Assembly (NCBI GenBank): GCA_964563135.1
Contig: CAZLWV010000013.1
Coordinates: 13,974-77,973, forward strand
Reading direction: 5' to 3'
Length of the DNA: 64,000 nucleotides
Source of the DNA: JAAYAY01 sp964563135
Lineage (GTDB): Bacteria > Planctomycetota > Planctomycetia > Pirellulales > Thermoguttaceae
Shown here: positions 1 through 8,633 of the stretch, in pieces
Position numbering within the stretch: the stretch's first letter is position 1
Layout of the letters: every line of letters begins with the position of its first letter
Notes under the pieces: generated by a model
The model's database searches: none
Told to the model about the DNA's origin: nothing
Seen by the model: only the letters and a program-made list of their open reading frames with translations
Position numbers and translations under genes: made by a program

Positions 1-2
1 GG

Positions 3-299
3 ATTGAAATGGCCGGCATGCAGATTGTCGGCTGGGATCCGGCCGCCAGGCAGATCCGATCCTGGGTTTTCGACTCCGACAGTGCCTTCGGCGAAGGAGT
101 CTGGAGCAGAAAGGAGAATCGCTGGTTCATCCAATCCACGGGCGTTCTGCCCGACGGCAGCAAATCCTCGTCGACCAACGTCATGACCCTCCTTGACGAG
201 AACACGTTCACCTGGCAGTCAGTCAATCGCGTGGCGGGCGGCGAGGTCCTGCCAAACGTGGACGAAGTGGTCGTGGTTCGCCAGGCTGCGGCAGAGTGA
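3..299 (+). CDS. C-terminal end of a SgcJ/EcaC-type (DUF4440, NTF2-fold) protein, cut by the window edge
   Basis: The reading frame is already open at the first base and runs 98 codons to a TGA at 297-299, so the start lies upstream of the window. What is visible is a beta-rich tail with alternating polar and hydrophobic strands: GWDPAARQIRSWVFDSDSAF, then EGVWSRKENRWFI and TFTWQSVNR. This matches the second half of the SnoaL/NTF2-like proteins labelled SgcJ/EcaC or DUF4440 in planctomycetes. Those are small ligand-binding folds whose substrate is usually unknown. No catalytic claim can be made from this fragment. The next gene begins 68 bases downstream on the same strand, so co-transcription is possible. 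Confidence 0.6.
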   Translation: MEMAGMQIVGWDPAARQIRSWVFDSDSAFGEGVWSRKENRWFIQSTGVLPDGSKSSSTNVMTLLDENTFTWQSVNRVAGGEVLPNVDEVVVVRQAAAE

Positions 300-367
300 A
301 TTAGCAGATCGATACCAGCCGCCCGAGGATTTCCAGGCAGACGACTTACTCGATCCGAGGTGAAATC

Positions 368-1807
368 ATGAAAAGGCTCTCTCTTCTGTTGGCCGTTCTC
401 GCTGCCATCTGTCTCTTGAATGCCGGCGACCTGCTGGCCCGTGGAGGCGGCCGCGGCGGTGGCGGCGGTATGTCGCGCGGCGGTGGCGGGGCGAGTATGT
501 CTCGGCCGTCGGCGGGCCACACGCCATCCGTCAGCCGGCCGAGCCCTCGTCCGTCAACACCGAGCGCATCGCGTCCCAGTGCGTCTCGTCCGAGTGGCGG
601 GACGGGGCCAGGCTCCGGCGCACGAGCCAGCACGGGGGCACGCCCTGGCGCCGGCCCGGGCCCCGGCACGGCGACACGGCCCGGTGGCACGCCTCCGGGC
701 AGGTCTCGTCCGAGCGGCGGCGCCGGACCAGGTGCCGGAACGCGCCCAAGCACCGGCGCAGGCCCCGGCATCGGCGCGGGTCCGACTGCCGGGGCACGAC
801 CAGGCGCCGGTGTTGCCACGCGACCGTCAGCCGGCCAGTTGCAGAACTTCCTCGACCTGCCCTCCGGGGGCGCAGCCCGTCCGAGCACCCTTCCCTCGAC
901 GCGACCGGGCAACGTGGCCGGCGCTCTGGCGGGCGGTGCACCTGGTGGTGCGGCCGCCGACTTCCTGCGAGATTCCGGCGCCCGCCCCGGCACCCTGTCG
1001 GCCACCGGCCAACAACCCGGCGTTGCCGTACGACCCGGCCTTGGCCAGCGTCCCGGCATTGGAGACCGTCCGATCGCGGGCCAGCTTCCGGCGGATCGTC
1101 CATTGGCCTCGAATCGGCCCGACCGGATCGAAAACCGCCAGCAGTGGCAGCAGAATCGCGTCCAACGGCGCGACGAAGTGCGCAATCAAGTGCAGGAGAA
1201 CCATCCACGGTTGGATTTCTGGTCGGATCATCCCGGCTGGGCAAGTTGGCGCATCACGCGCCCCTATCGCTGGGCCACGTGGGCCGCGGTTACCGGATGG
1301 GTTGCCTTCGGCTGGAGCGAGCCCTACCCTTATAGCTACGGCGAAAGCGTGTACTACGAGGACAATTCCGTTTACTACGGCGATCAAGCCGCGGCCACCG
1401 TCGATGAGTACGCACAGCAAGCGGAAGCGATTGCTGCCAGTGCTCCGGCGCTTGCGCCGGACAAGGCCGAGTGGATGCCGCTCGGCGTGTTCGCCCTGAC
1501 GCCCGACGGCCAGGCCTCGGGCCCGGATCCCACCTTGTTTCTGCAACTGGCGATCAGTAAAGAAGGGATCATCAGCGGGACCTTCAGCAACGCTGCTATC
1601 AACAGCACGCAGACCATCGAGGGCATGGCGGATAAGGCCAGTCAGCGCGTGGCCTGGAATGCGGTCGGCAAGAGCTGGCCGATCATGGAGACCGGCATTG
1701 TCAATCTGACCGCAGACTCGGCACCGGCCCTGGTCCATTTTGCAGACGGCCAGACGCAACAATGGCTGATGGTGCGGTTGGAGGAGCCCCAGACCACAAC
1801 CCCTTAA
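368..1807 (+). CDS. Exported Gly/Arg/Pro/Ser-rich low-complexity protein, unknown function
   Basis: A 479-residue protein starting at an ATG preceded by GAGGTG about 6 bases upstream. Residues 1-24 form a signal peptide ending near LLARGG. Residues 25 to about 250 are low complexity: first RGG/GGG runs, then repeated short units of the type ARPGAG, TRPSTG and GPGTA. The C-terminal 200 residues are ordinary sequence. They contain a WxxxxPYRWATWAAVTGW segment, a Tyr-rich patch (PYPYSYGESVYYED, VYYGD) and a compact beta domain of about 110 residues at the end. Similar RGG/proline-rich exported proteins occur next to SgcJ/EcaC genes in planctomycetes. A surface or cell-wall role is inference. The strong GC bias makes long spurious frames on both strands here. 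Confidence 0.75.
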   Translation: MKRLSLLLAVLAAICLLNAGDLLARGGGRGGGGGMSRGGGGASMSRPSAGHTPSVSRPSPRPSTPSASRPSASRPSGGTGPGSGARASTGARPGAGPGPGTATRPGGTPPGRSRPSGGAGPGAGTRPSTGAGPGIGAGPTAGARPGAGVATRPSAGQLQNFLDLPSGGAARPSTLPSTRPGNVAGALAGGAPGGAAADFLRDSGARPGTLSATGQQPGVAVRPGLGQRPGIGDRPIAGQLPADRPLASNRPDRIENRQQWQQNRVQRRDEVRNQVQENHPRLDFWSDHPGWASWRITRPYRWATWAAVTGWVAFGWSEPYPYSYGESVYYEDNSVYYGDQAAATVDEYAQQAEAIAASAPALAPDKAEWMPLGVFALTPDGQASGPDPTLFLQLAISKEGIISGTFSNAAINSTQTIEGMADKASQRVAWNAVGKSWPIMETGIVNLTADSAPALVHFADGQTQQWLMVRLEEPQTTTP

Positions 1808-1982
1808 GAGACGAGCAGAGGCCCCGCGAGTCAGAAGAATCCTTGCATCAGCGATTCGTCCGCATCGGCTCCACGAAGCCGACGCTGACGAACCTTCGAC
1901 GGAACAGTCTTGCAGGCTCGCAGCACCCTTTTTCCGCCGTGTCGAACCGGCCGGCTCACCTGTCTTGCTGGAGAACAACATC

Positions 1983-3572
1983 ATGTGCCGAAAGAATGCT
2001 TTGCTCCTCGCGACGCCCGTCGTTTTGCTGGCAATTGTCGCGGCCTTCATGCCAACTCAGGCAGCCGAGCAGCCGGCCCGTTTCGGCCCACTGCTCAGCC
2101 GGGTCCCGGCCGGCGCGAACACGCTCGTCATGTTTGACGTCAAGGCCATCCGAAGCAGCCTGTTTGTGGTCAACACGCCGGCATCGGAAAAGAACATCCG
2201 AGCCCAGGTGAGCCGCTATGTGTTTGGCGGCAAGGAGCTTGACCGGGCGGTGCTTGCCGCCGATCTCAACGCGAGCACAATTAGGCCGAATTGGGAGGCG
2301 GTCGTTGTCGAAACCAATGTCGATGTCACGGCGGCCGACGTGGCTCAACGTCAGAATGGCCGGGTCGAACAGCTCGGCAGCATGCAGGCCGCCTGGCTCC
2401 CAATGAATGTCTATGTCGTTCCCTTCACCTCACGCCTGGTCGGAATGCGGTTTCCCGCCGATCGCCGATTCGCCACCAACTGGGCCAATCATCCGGCTCT
2501 TCCGGACGCCAACGCCCTTTCCCCCTACTTGCGCGAAGCGGCAGCGTATCCCGAAACGGTCGGCACCGAGATCATTATGGCCCTCGACCTGGAGAACGCG
2601 GTGGACCCCGGCGCCGTCCGCCAGAACCTGGAGGATACCCACGCGATCAAGGGAAAGGACGTCGACCTGGACCGGCTCGCCCAGGTCCTGGCGAGCATAC
2701 GGGGGGTAACGCTCGGAATCCGGGTCACCACCAACGTGTCCGGCAGCCTGCGGATCGACTTCAAGGAAGACATCACGATGACGGCCGACTATGCCAAATC
2801 GTTGATCCTTGAAAAACTGGCCAGGTTTGGAGCCTCGATCGACGAATTCTACGACTGGGACGTGCGTGTGACCCCAAACACCCTCTTTCTGAGCGGCACA
2901 CTTTCTGCCAAAGGTCTGCGCCGCATTCTCACCTTGGTGGAGCCGCCCGCTCCCGAACTTGCCGCTTCCGGCGATTCGAGCGCCGGTGCGGGCACGCCGG
3001 GAGCGTCGAGCACCGCCGCCGGCACGCCCGGTACTTCGAGCACCGCTGGTAATACCGCCGCAGTCAAGGCCAGTCCCCAGAAGACGTTCGACTATTTCAA
3101 GGAATTGGAAATCCTCGTCGACGATGTGAAGAATCCGAATCCCAAGAGCGTGGTCGGCACGGGCGAAGTGGCGGTCTGGATGGATCGCTATGCCAGGAAG
3201 ATCGACCGGTTGCCGATCCTTGGTGTGGATGAGCAGCTCGTCGACTTCTCGGCCACGATCGCCCAGGCAATTCGCGACATGGCGGTCCAGTATCGTGGGG
3301 TGGGCATCGAGGCCAGCAAGTACTCGAACAATGCCGGCCGAGAGGGAGGATTCTCCAGCGAAGGTTATGCCTATGGCTACGGAGGCTACTGGGGCGGATA
3401 CGAGGGAGGAGCCTGGGAATTTCCCCAGAAGACGCTGGCCGCCAGCACGGTCGCTAAACGCGTCGGCCGGGCCAACGTTTCCGGAAACCGGGCCGACCTC
3501 TGGCGCCAGATCGACGACGACATGTCCAAGGCTCGCCGGGACCTGACCAAACGCTACCAGATCGAGTTCTGA
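1983..3572 (+). CDS. Exported protein of unknown function (planctomycete type)
   Basis: A 529-residue protein. I chose ATG 1983 because GGAG lies at 1970-1973 with normal spacing; a TTG six codons earlier would sit on top of this ribosome-binding site. Residues 1-27 are a signal peptide (MCRKNALLLATPVVLLAIVA, cleaved near TQAAEQ). The mature part begins FGPLLSRVPAGANTLVMFDV, a phrase common in planctomycete proteins that score substrate-like arrays, but no known catalytic motif is visible. A Ser/Gly/Thr/Ala linker of tandem AGTPGASST-like units sits around residues 330-360. A Gly/Tyr-rich stretch (EGYAYGYGGYWGGYEGG) lies near residue 460. It follows the low-complexity gene by 175 bases in the same direction. 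Function unknown. Confidence 0.75.
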   Translation: MCRKNALLLATPVVLLAIVAAFMPTQAAEQPARFGPLLSRVPAGANTLVMFDVKAIRSSLFVVNTPASEKNIRAQVSRYVFGGKELDRAVLAADLNASTIRPNWEAVVVETNVDVTAADVAQRQNGRVEQLGSMQAAWLPMNVYVVPFTSRLVGMRFPADRRFATNWANHPALPDANALSPYLREAAAYPETVGTEIIMALDLENAVDPGAVRQNLEDTHAIKGKDVDLDRLAQVLASIRGVTLGIRVTTNVSGSLRIDFKEDITMTADYAKSLILEKLARFGASIDEFYDWDVRVTPNTLFLSGTLSAKGLRRILTLVEPPAPELAASGDSSAGAGTPGASSTAAGTPGTSSTAGNTAAVKASPQKTFDYFKELEILVDDVKNPNPKSVVGTGEVAVWMDRYARKIDRLPILGVDEQLVDFSATIAQAIRDMAVQYRGVGIEASKYSNNAGREGGFSSEGYAYGYGGYWGGYEGGAWEFPQKTLAASTVAKRVGRANVSGNRADLWRQIDDDMSKARRDLTKRYQIEF

Positions 3573-3642
3573 ACGGGCGTTGCTGTCGATGTCGCGGGAC
3601 TCTGGCAGGTATTGATGGGATCGCTGTCAGCGCTGGATTTCG

Positions 3643-6600
3643 TCAGGGCTGGATGGGCGTGCGTTTCCGTTCCCGGCGGTCGGCGAACCATTGGATGACG
3701 TAGTAGAAGACGGGGGTCAGGAAGATCCCGAAGGCCGTTACTCCGAGCATGCCGCTGAAGACGGCGACGCCCAGAGTGCGCCGCATCTCGGCGCCCGCTC
3801 CGCTGGAAAGCATGAGGGGAACCACGCCGAGGATGAAGGCGAACGAAGTCATCATGATCGGCCGCAACCGCAGACGGCAAGCGGCAATGGTGGCGTCGTA
3901 GCGGGGCATGCCCGATTCCCGCTTGGCCTTGGCGAATTCAACGATCAGGATCGCGTTCTTGCTGGCCAACCCCACGAGAACGATGAAGGCAATCTGCGTG
4001 AAGATGTTGATATCCATCTTGGCGATGGCCACGCCGGTCACGGCGCACAGGATGCACATCGGAACGACGAGAATCACGGCCAGCGGCAGAGACCAGCTTT
4101 CGTACTGCCCCGCCAGGACCAGGAACACCAGGAGCACGGCCCCACCAAAGACAAACAGCGTGGTGCTGCCGGCGAGGATCTGCAGATAGGTGACCTCGGT
4201 CCATTCGAACCCCATGGTCGATGGCAGGCTCTGTTTGGCAAGGCGTTCCATGATGGTGATCATATCCCCCGTACTGACGCCGGGCGCGGTGGCGCCGTTG
4301 ATCGACGCTGCCGGATACAGGTTGTAGCGATTGATCACAAAGGGACCGCTCGCGTCTTCAACGCTGAGCAGAGTTCCGATGGGGACCATCTGGCCCCGGC
4401 GGTTGCGCACGTGCAGGCGGCGAACGTCGTTGCGATCCATACGGAAGCGGGTATCTGCCTGGACATTCACCTGCCACGTGCGGCCAAACAAGTTGAAGTC
4501 GTTGACATACAGCCCTCCCATGTTGGCCTGGAGTGCGTCGTATACCTCGTCCAGGGAAACGTCCATCGCCCCGCACTTGGTGCGGTTCACGTCGACAAAC
4601 AACTGGGGCGCATTGGCCCGGAACACGCTGACCAGTCCCACCAATTCGGGCTCGGAGTTGCCCAGGGAGATCAGGTTGTCCGTCTGAGCCTGAAGCGTAT
4701 CGACGCCCACGCCCGCACGGTCTTCGATCATGATCTTGAAGCCCCCGGCGGTTCCGAGCCCTCGGATGGGCGGAGCTCCAAGAACCGTGACCTTGGCTTC
4801 GCTGACCTGCTGCGAGAGCTGGTTGCGGAGGGAGGCGATGATCTTGTCGGCACTCAGGCCGGCGGCGAGCCGTTCCTCGAACGGATCCAGAATGATGAAC
4901 ATCGTTCCCAGATGGGATCCGTTGGCCTGCAAGACGAACGACATTCCCGCGATGCGGATCGTATGGCCGATCCCCGGCGTCGAACGCATGATTTTGTCGA
5001 CGTGTTCCATGGCCTTCTCTGTCCGTTCCAGCGAGGCGGAGTCGGGCAACTGGACGACCGCGTACATGTAACCCTGGTCCTGGTTCGGGATGAAGCCGGT
5101 GGGAACCCGGTGGAACGTCCAATTGGTCAGATAGAGCAGTCCGGCATAGACGACAAGTACTAGCACGCTGACTCGCAGTAGCCGCCCCACCGCGCGGGTG
5201 TAGACGGAAGTGGAGAACGCGAAAGTCATGTTGAAGAGCTTGAAGAACCAGCCGAACGAGAAATGGAGGAGCCTTGCCAGCGGATCGAGCTGCGTGTGAC
5301 GAGGCTTCAGCAGGATGGCGCACAAGGCGGGGCTGAGCGTGAGCGAGTTGAAGGCCGAGAGGACCGTGGAAACAGCGATCGTCAAGGCGAACTGGCGGAA
5401 GAACAATCCGGTGATTCCCGAGACGAAGATGCAGGGAACGAACACGCAGGTGAGCACCAGGCCGATGGCGATCAGCGCGCCGGAGACCTCCTCCATGGCC
5501 TTGTGCGCGGCCGCCAGCGGCGAGAGTCCCTGCTCGATGTGGTGTTCGGCGGCCTCGACCACGACGATCGCGTCGTCAACCACAATGCCGATGGCCAGCA
5601 CCAGCCCGAACAGGGAAAGCATATTCAAACTGAAGCCCATCACGGCCATGGCGGCAAAGGTGCCGATAATCGCCACGGGCACGGCGACCAGCGGGATCAG
5701 CGCCGAACGCCAGTTCTGCAGGAACACGAGCACGACGACCGCTACCAGGATCACCGCGTCGCGCAACGTCTTGAAGACCTCGCGGATCGACTCGCGGATA
5801 TAGGGGGTGGTGTCGTAAACGATGCGGTACTCGACGCCTTGCGGGAATCGTTCGGCGAGTTCCTTCATTCTCGCCTTGACGCGATCCGACGTCTCGAGCG
5901 CGTTGGAGCCCGGAAGTTGAAACACCCCGATACCCGCGGAGGGCATGCCGTCCATGCGCGTGGTAGCGTCGGCGCTTTTCGCGCCCAATTCGACCCGCGC
6001 GACGTCGTGGAGCCGCACGAGTTTTCCCTGGCCGTCGGTCTTGACAATGATATTGGCGAACTGCTCCGGATCTTCAAGCCGTCCCAGGGTGGTCATCGTG
6101 TACTGAAAATCGATCCCCGGGGCCGCGGGCTGCTGCCCGACCTGGCCCGCCGCGACCTGAACGTTCTGCTCGCGGAGGGAACGCACGACGTCGCCCACGG
6201 TCATGTTTCGCGACGCCAATTGATCCGGGTCGAGCCAGATCCGCATGCTGTAGGCTTGCTGCCCAAATACCATGGCTTCGCCGACTCCGTCGAGCCTGGC
6301 TAATTCGTCGCGGACGAAGATCGTGGCGTAATTGTTGAGATAGAGCTGATTGTAGGTTTGGCTGGGTGAGACGAGGTTGACCATCAACATCAGGTCGGGA
6401 GATCGCTTCGTGGTGGTCACGCCTACCGCCCTGACCACGTCCGGCAAGGTGGGCGCCGCCAATGCGACGCGATTCTGGACGAGGACCTGGGCCAGATTGA
6501 GGTCGGTTCCCACCTTGAAGGTCACCATGAGGCTGTAGGAGCCGTCGTTGCTGCACTGGGACGACATGTAGAGCATGTCTTCCACGCCGTTCACCTGTTG

Positions 6601-6801
6601 CTCGATCGGGGCGGCAACCGTGTCGGCAACGACCTTGGCGCTGGCGCCGGGATAGGTGCACGTGACCCGCACCGTTGGGGGCGTGATCTCTGGATACTGC
6701 GAAACCGGCAACCGGAACACTGCTGCCAGCCCAAGCAGAGTAATGATGATCGAAGGCACGGAGGCCAGGATCGGACGATCGATAAAGAACCGCGAAAACA
6801 T
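3643..6801 (-). CDS. RND-family (HAE1/AcrB-type) multidrug efflux permease
   Basis: A 1,052-residue inner-membrane proton antiporter, the normal length for AcrB/MexB-type pumps. The start MFSRFFIDRPILA is canonical and has AGAGGT upstream. Family hallmarks are present in order: the first transmembrane segment, the periplasmic porter domain beginning PVSQYPEITPPTVRVTCTYPGAS, and the transmembrane-4 proton-relay pair Asp-Asp (about residues 409-410, in GIVVDDAIVVVE). The essential Lys is near residue 948 in VGLASKNAILIVEFAK. The adaptor gene lies 64 bases upstream on the same strand, so the two form an operon. No outer-membrane factor of the TolC type is encoded in the window, so the pump must borrow one from elsewhere. 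Substrate cannot be told from sequence. Confidence 0.96.
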   Translation of the reverse strand: MFSRFFIDRPILASVPSIIITLLGLAAVFRLPVSQYPEITPPTVRVTCTYPGASAKVVADTVAAPIEQQVNGVEDMLYMSSQCSNDGSYSLMVTFKVGTDLNLAQVLVQNRVALAAPTLPDVVRAVGVTTTKRSPDLMLMVNLVSPSQTYNQLYLNNYATIFVRDELARLDGVGEAMVFGQQAYSMRIWLDPDQLASRNMTVGDVVRSLREQNVQVAAGQVGQQPAAPGIDFQYTMTTLGRLEDPEQFANIIVKTDGQGKLVRLHDVARVELGAKSADATTRMDGMPSAGIGVFQLPGSNALETSDRVKARMKELAERFPQGVEYRIVYDTTPYIRESIREVFKTLRDAVILVAVVVLVFLQNWRSALIPLVAVPVAIIGTFAAMAVMGFSLNMLSLFGLVLAIGIVVDDAIVVVEAAEHHIEQGLSPLAAAHKAMEEVSGALIAIGLVLTCVFVPCIFVSGITGLFFRQFALTIAVSTVLSAFNSLTLSPALCAILLKPRHTQLDPLARLLHFSFGWFFKLFNMTFAFSTSVYTRAVGRLLRVSVLVLVVYAGLLYLTNWTFHRVPTGFIPNQDQGYMYAVVQLPDSASLERTEKAMEHVDKIMRSTPGIGHTIRIAGMSFVLQANGSHLGTMFIILDPFEERLAAGLSADKIIASLRNQLSQQVSEAKVTVLGAPPIRGLGTAGGFKIMIEDRAGVGVDTLQAQTDNLISLGNSEPELVGLVSVFRANAPQLFVDVNRTKCGAMDVSLDEVYDALQANMGGLYVNDFNLFGRTWQVNVQADTRFRMDRNDVRRLHVRNRRGQMVPIGTLLSVEDASGPFVINRYNLYPAASINGATAPGVSTGDMITIMERLAKQSLPSTMGFEWTEVTYLQILAGSTTLFVFGGAVLLVFLVLAGQYESWSLPLAVILVVPMCILCAVTGVAIAKMDINIFTQIAFIVLVGLASKNAILIVEFAKAKRESGMPRYDATIAACRLRLRPIMMTSFAFILGVVPLMLSSGAGAEMRRTLGVAVFSGMLGVTAFGIFLTPVFYYVIQWFADRRERKRTPIQP

Positions 6802-6865
6802 CAGCCGCTACCTCTTGACGCCCCATTCGAACCGGTCTCTTGTCTCCGCTGGATCGGCGACGTTC

Positions 6866-8122
6866 TTATGGGGCACGGCCGCCCGCTCCTGGATCGACCC
6901 CCTGGCTGGCCTCCGCAGAAGCGGCAACGTTCACGGCAAGCGTCCCGCCCGCCAGAGGTTTCGGACTCACGGTCGATCCACTCTGGGCTCGTTGCAGACC
7001 TTCGACGATGATCCGATCCTCCGGGCCAATGCCCGATCGGATTTCGCGAAGTCCGTCGTGGAGCGATCCCAACTCCACAGAACGACGCACGACAACGTTC
7101 TTCCCGTCAACCGCCAGCAAGAATTTCGTCTTCAGGTCCGTGCCGATCGCCCGGTCCGGCACGAGCAAGGCCGGGCGGGGCGGGCCGAACGGGATCCGCA
7201 CTCGCACGTAGAGTCCGGGAGAAAGGCAGGCGTTGGGGTCCTCGAACACTCCCCGGGCCTGGATGGTACCCGTTTCCCGGTTGACCTTGTTGTCGACGAA
7301 GTCCAGTTTGCCGACGTGAGGAAACCCGGCTTCGTTGTCCAGACCGATCTCCACAGGCACGTCGAGCTTTTCGATCTGGTTCAGGAGCGACTTCCCTTCG
7401 GCCTGCCAGAGCGAGCCCAGGTATTTCAACAAGACCGGTTCCTCAATGTCGAAATAGGCGTAGACCGGCTTGGTGGTGACAACCGTCGTGAGAACCATGG
7501 CCTCGTCCAACCCGGGCTGGACGAGATTGCCCTCGGTAATCCGTCTTCTGCCGACGCGACCATCGATGGGGGAGACGACCTTCGTGAACTCCAGGTTCAA
7601 TTCGGCATTGCGCAAGTTGGCCTCGGCCGATTGGATCGACGCCTTGGCAACTGCCAGTTGCGCCACATTGTCTTCGTATTCGTCCTCGCTCACCGCTCCG
7701 GACGGACGCAACCGCTCCGTGCGGGCGAGATCCGTTTCGGCCCTCACGAGGGTGGCCTGCAATCGGGCCAAATCGCCGCGTGCCTGATCCAACGCGGCCT
7801 GGTAGGGACGTGGATCGATCTCAAACAGCACGTCGCCCTGCTTGACCTCCTGTCCGTCCTCGAAATTCACTTTGACGATGTAGCCGGTGACCCGGGCACG
7901 GATTTCCACTTCTCCAACCGGCGCCGTCTGGCCCGGAAACTCGAAGTAGTCGGTCACGTTTTTCAGCGTCGGATGGGTCACTTCAACCTCCGGCGGCGGG
8001 AGGGCCGGAGCTTTGAGCGGAGTGGCACTGGACATTCCACACCCGCTCAGGAGGACGACACCGCCCAGGAGCATGCCGGCAGCCGTCATCCAGCGACCGG
8101 GGGAGCAAACAGCAGGTTTCAT
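6866..8122 (-). CDS. RND efflux periplasmic adaptor (membrane fusion protein), lipoprotein
   Basis: A 418-residue AcrA/MexA-type adaptor that bridges the inner-membrane pump to an outer-membrane channel. I place the start at ATG 8122 (MKPAVCSPGR), because the next residues give a signal sequence with a lipobox VVLLSGC, so it is probably acylated. Upstream in-frame codons read as non-signal sequence. The domains are typical: split biotinyl-lipoyl halves around EVEIRARVTGYIVKVNFEDG and VVSPIDGRVGRRRITEGNLV, an alpha-helical hairpin between them (about residues 110-170, rich in Ala/Glu/Leu), then a beta-barrel and membrane-proximal domain. It is transcribed first in the operon with the permease and diverges from the MoxR operon. 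No strong ribosome-binding site is visible. Confidence 0.93.
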   Translation of the reverse strand: MKPAVCSPGRWMTAAGMLLGGVVLLSGCGMSSATPLKAPALPPPEVEVTHPTLKNVTDYFEFPGQTAPVGEVEIRARVTGYIVKVNFEDGQEVKQGDVLFEIDPRPYQAALDQARGDLARLQATLVRAETDLARTERLRPSGAVSEDEYEDNVAQLAVAKASIQSAEANLRNAELNLEFTKVVSPIDGRVGRRRITEGNLVQPGLDEAMVLTTVVTTKPVYAYFDIEEPVLLKYLGSLWQAEGKSLLNQIEKLDVPVEIGLDNEAGFPHVGKLDFVDNKVNRETGTIQARGVFEDPNACLSPGLYVRVRIPFGPPRPALLVPDRAIGTDLKTKFLLAVDGKNVVVRRSVELGSLHDGLREIRSGIGPEDRIIVEGLQRAQSGSTVSPKPLAGGTLAVNVAASAEASQGVDPGAGGRAP

Positions 8123-8633
8123 TTCTGGCACGAAACGGTCTCCGTAGCATGCAGAATTAGAGTCACGGTCCGCGATACCAGCCGGCTGCGAATCACGGTC
8201 TAGTTCGCTCCCTGCCACCGGGTGCCTGGCGAGGAGGGGCAGCAAGGCCTCCTTGGAGTGGTCGGCCGCACCAGTTCTCAAAGCGCAAACGGAGCGACGC
8301 AACGGAAATCATCCCACGAAACGCCAAGCTACTCATCCTAATGACCGGCCAGTCAGTATTCAATGCACGCAATCCGGCTTTCCCCGCGGCAATGAAAGTC
8401 GACGAAAGTCGTTTTCCTTTACGGGGCCACCGTATCAACGAACTCTGCGAGATACGCGTCGCCGGTTGCTGTAATGAACCCTTTTCGGAGAATATCCACC
8501 TTGCCCAGTCTTATCAAATTTGGTGGCTGGCACCTTCTGTACTATCGTTCTGCCGCCGCTATGGGGTATCATAGCTCCCCGTTGCAGACCTGTCGTATGG
8601 GATGCCGCCCTGGACTTGAGGGGGAGCCAGCTG
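8123..8633. other. Intergenic region between divergent RND and MoxR operons
   Basis: About 510 bases between the adaptor gene (minus) and the MoxR gene (plus). Both promoters must lie here. The one clear structure is a near-perfect 14-base palindrome at 8342-8355. No tRNA, small ORF with a ribosome-binding site, or repeat was found. The MoxR gene has GGGGAG at 8621-8626 as its ribosome-binding site. Confidence 0.6.
8342..8355. promoter_or_regulatory. Palindromic operator candidate (TetR type) upstream of the RND operon
   Basis: The bases TGACCGGCCAGTCA form an inverted repeat in which 12 of 14 positions match the reverse complement. It lies 220 bases upstream of the adaptor start. Palindromes of this kind, TGAC..GTCA with a GC core, are commonly bound by TetR/AcrR repressors in front of efflux operons. 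No such regulator gene is present in the window, so the match is by pattern only. Confidence 0.35.

Noticed and set aside
827..2050. Long minus-strand frame opposite the Gly/Pro-rich exported protein
   Set aside because: It spans the end of one plus-strand gene and the start of the next, has no ribosome-binding site, and its Arg/Gly/Ala composition is what antisense reading of GC-rich DNA gives.
3691..5163. Plus-strand frame of 490 codons antisense to the RND permease
   Set aside because: It is rich in His/Asp/Gly/Arg with no domain, and mirrors the codons of an unmistakable efflux pump.
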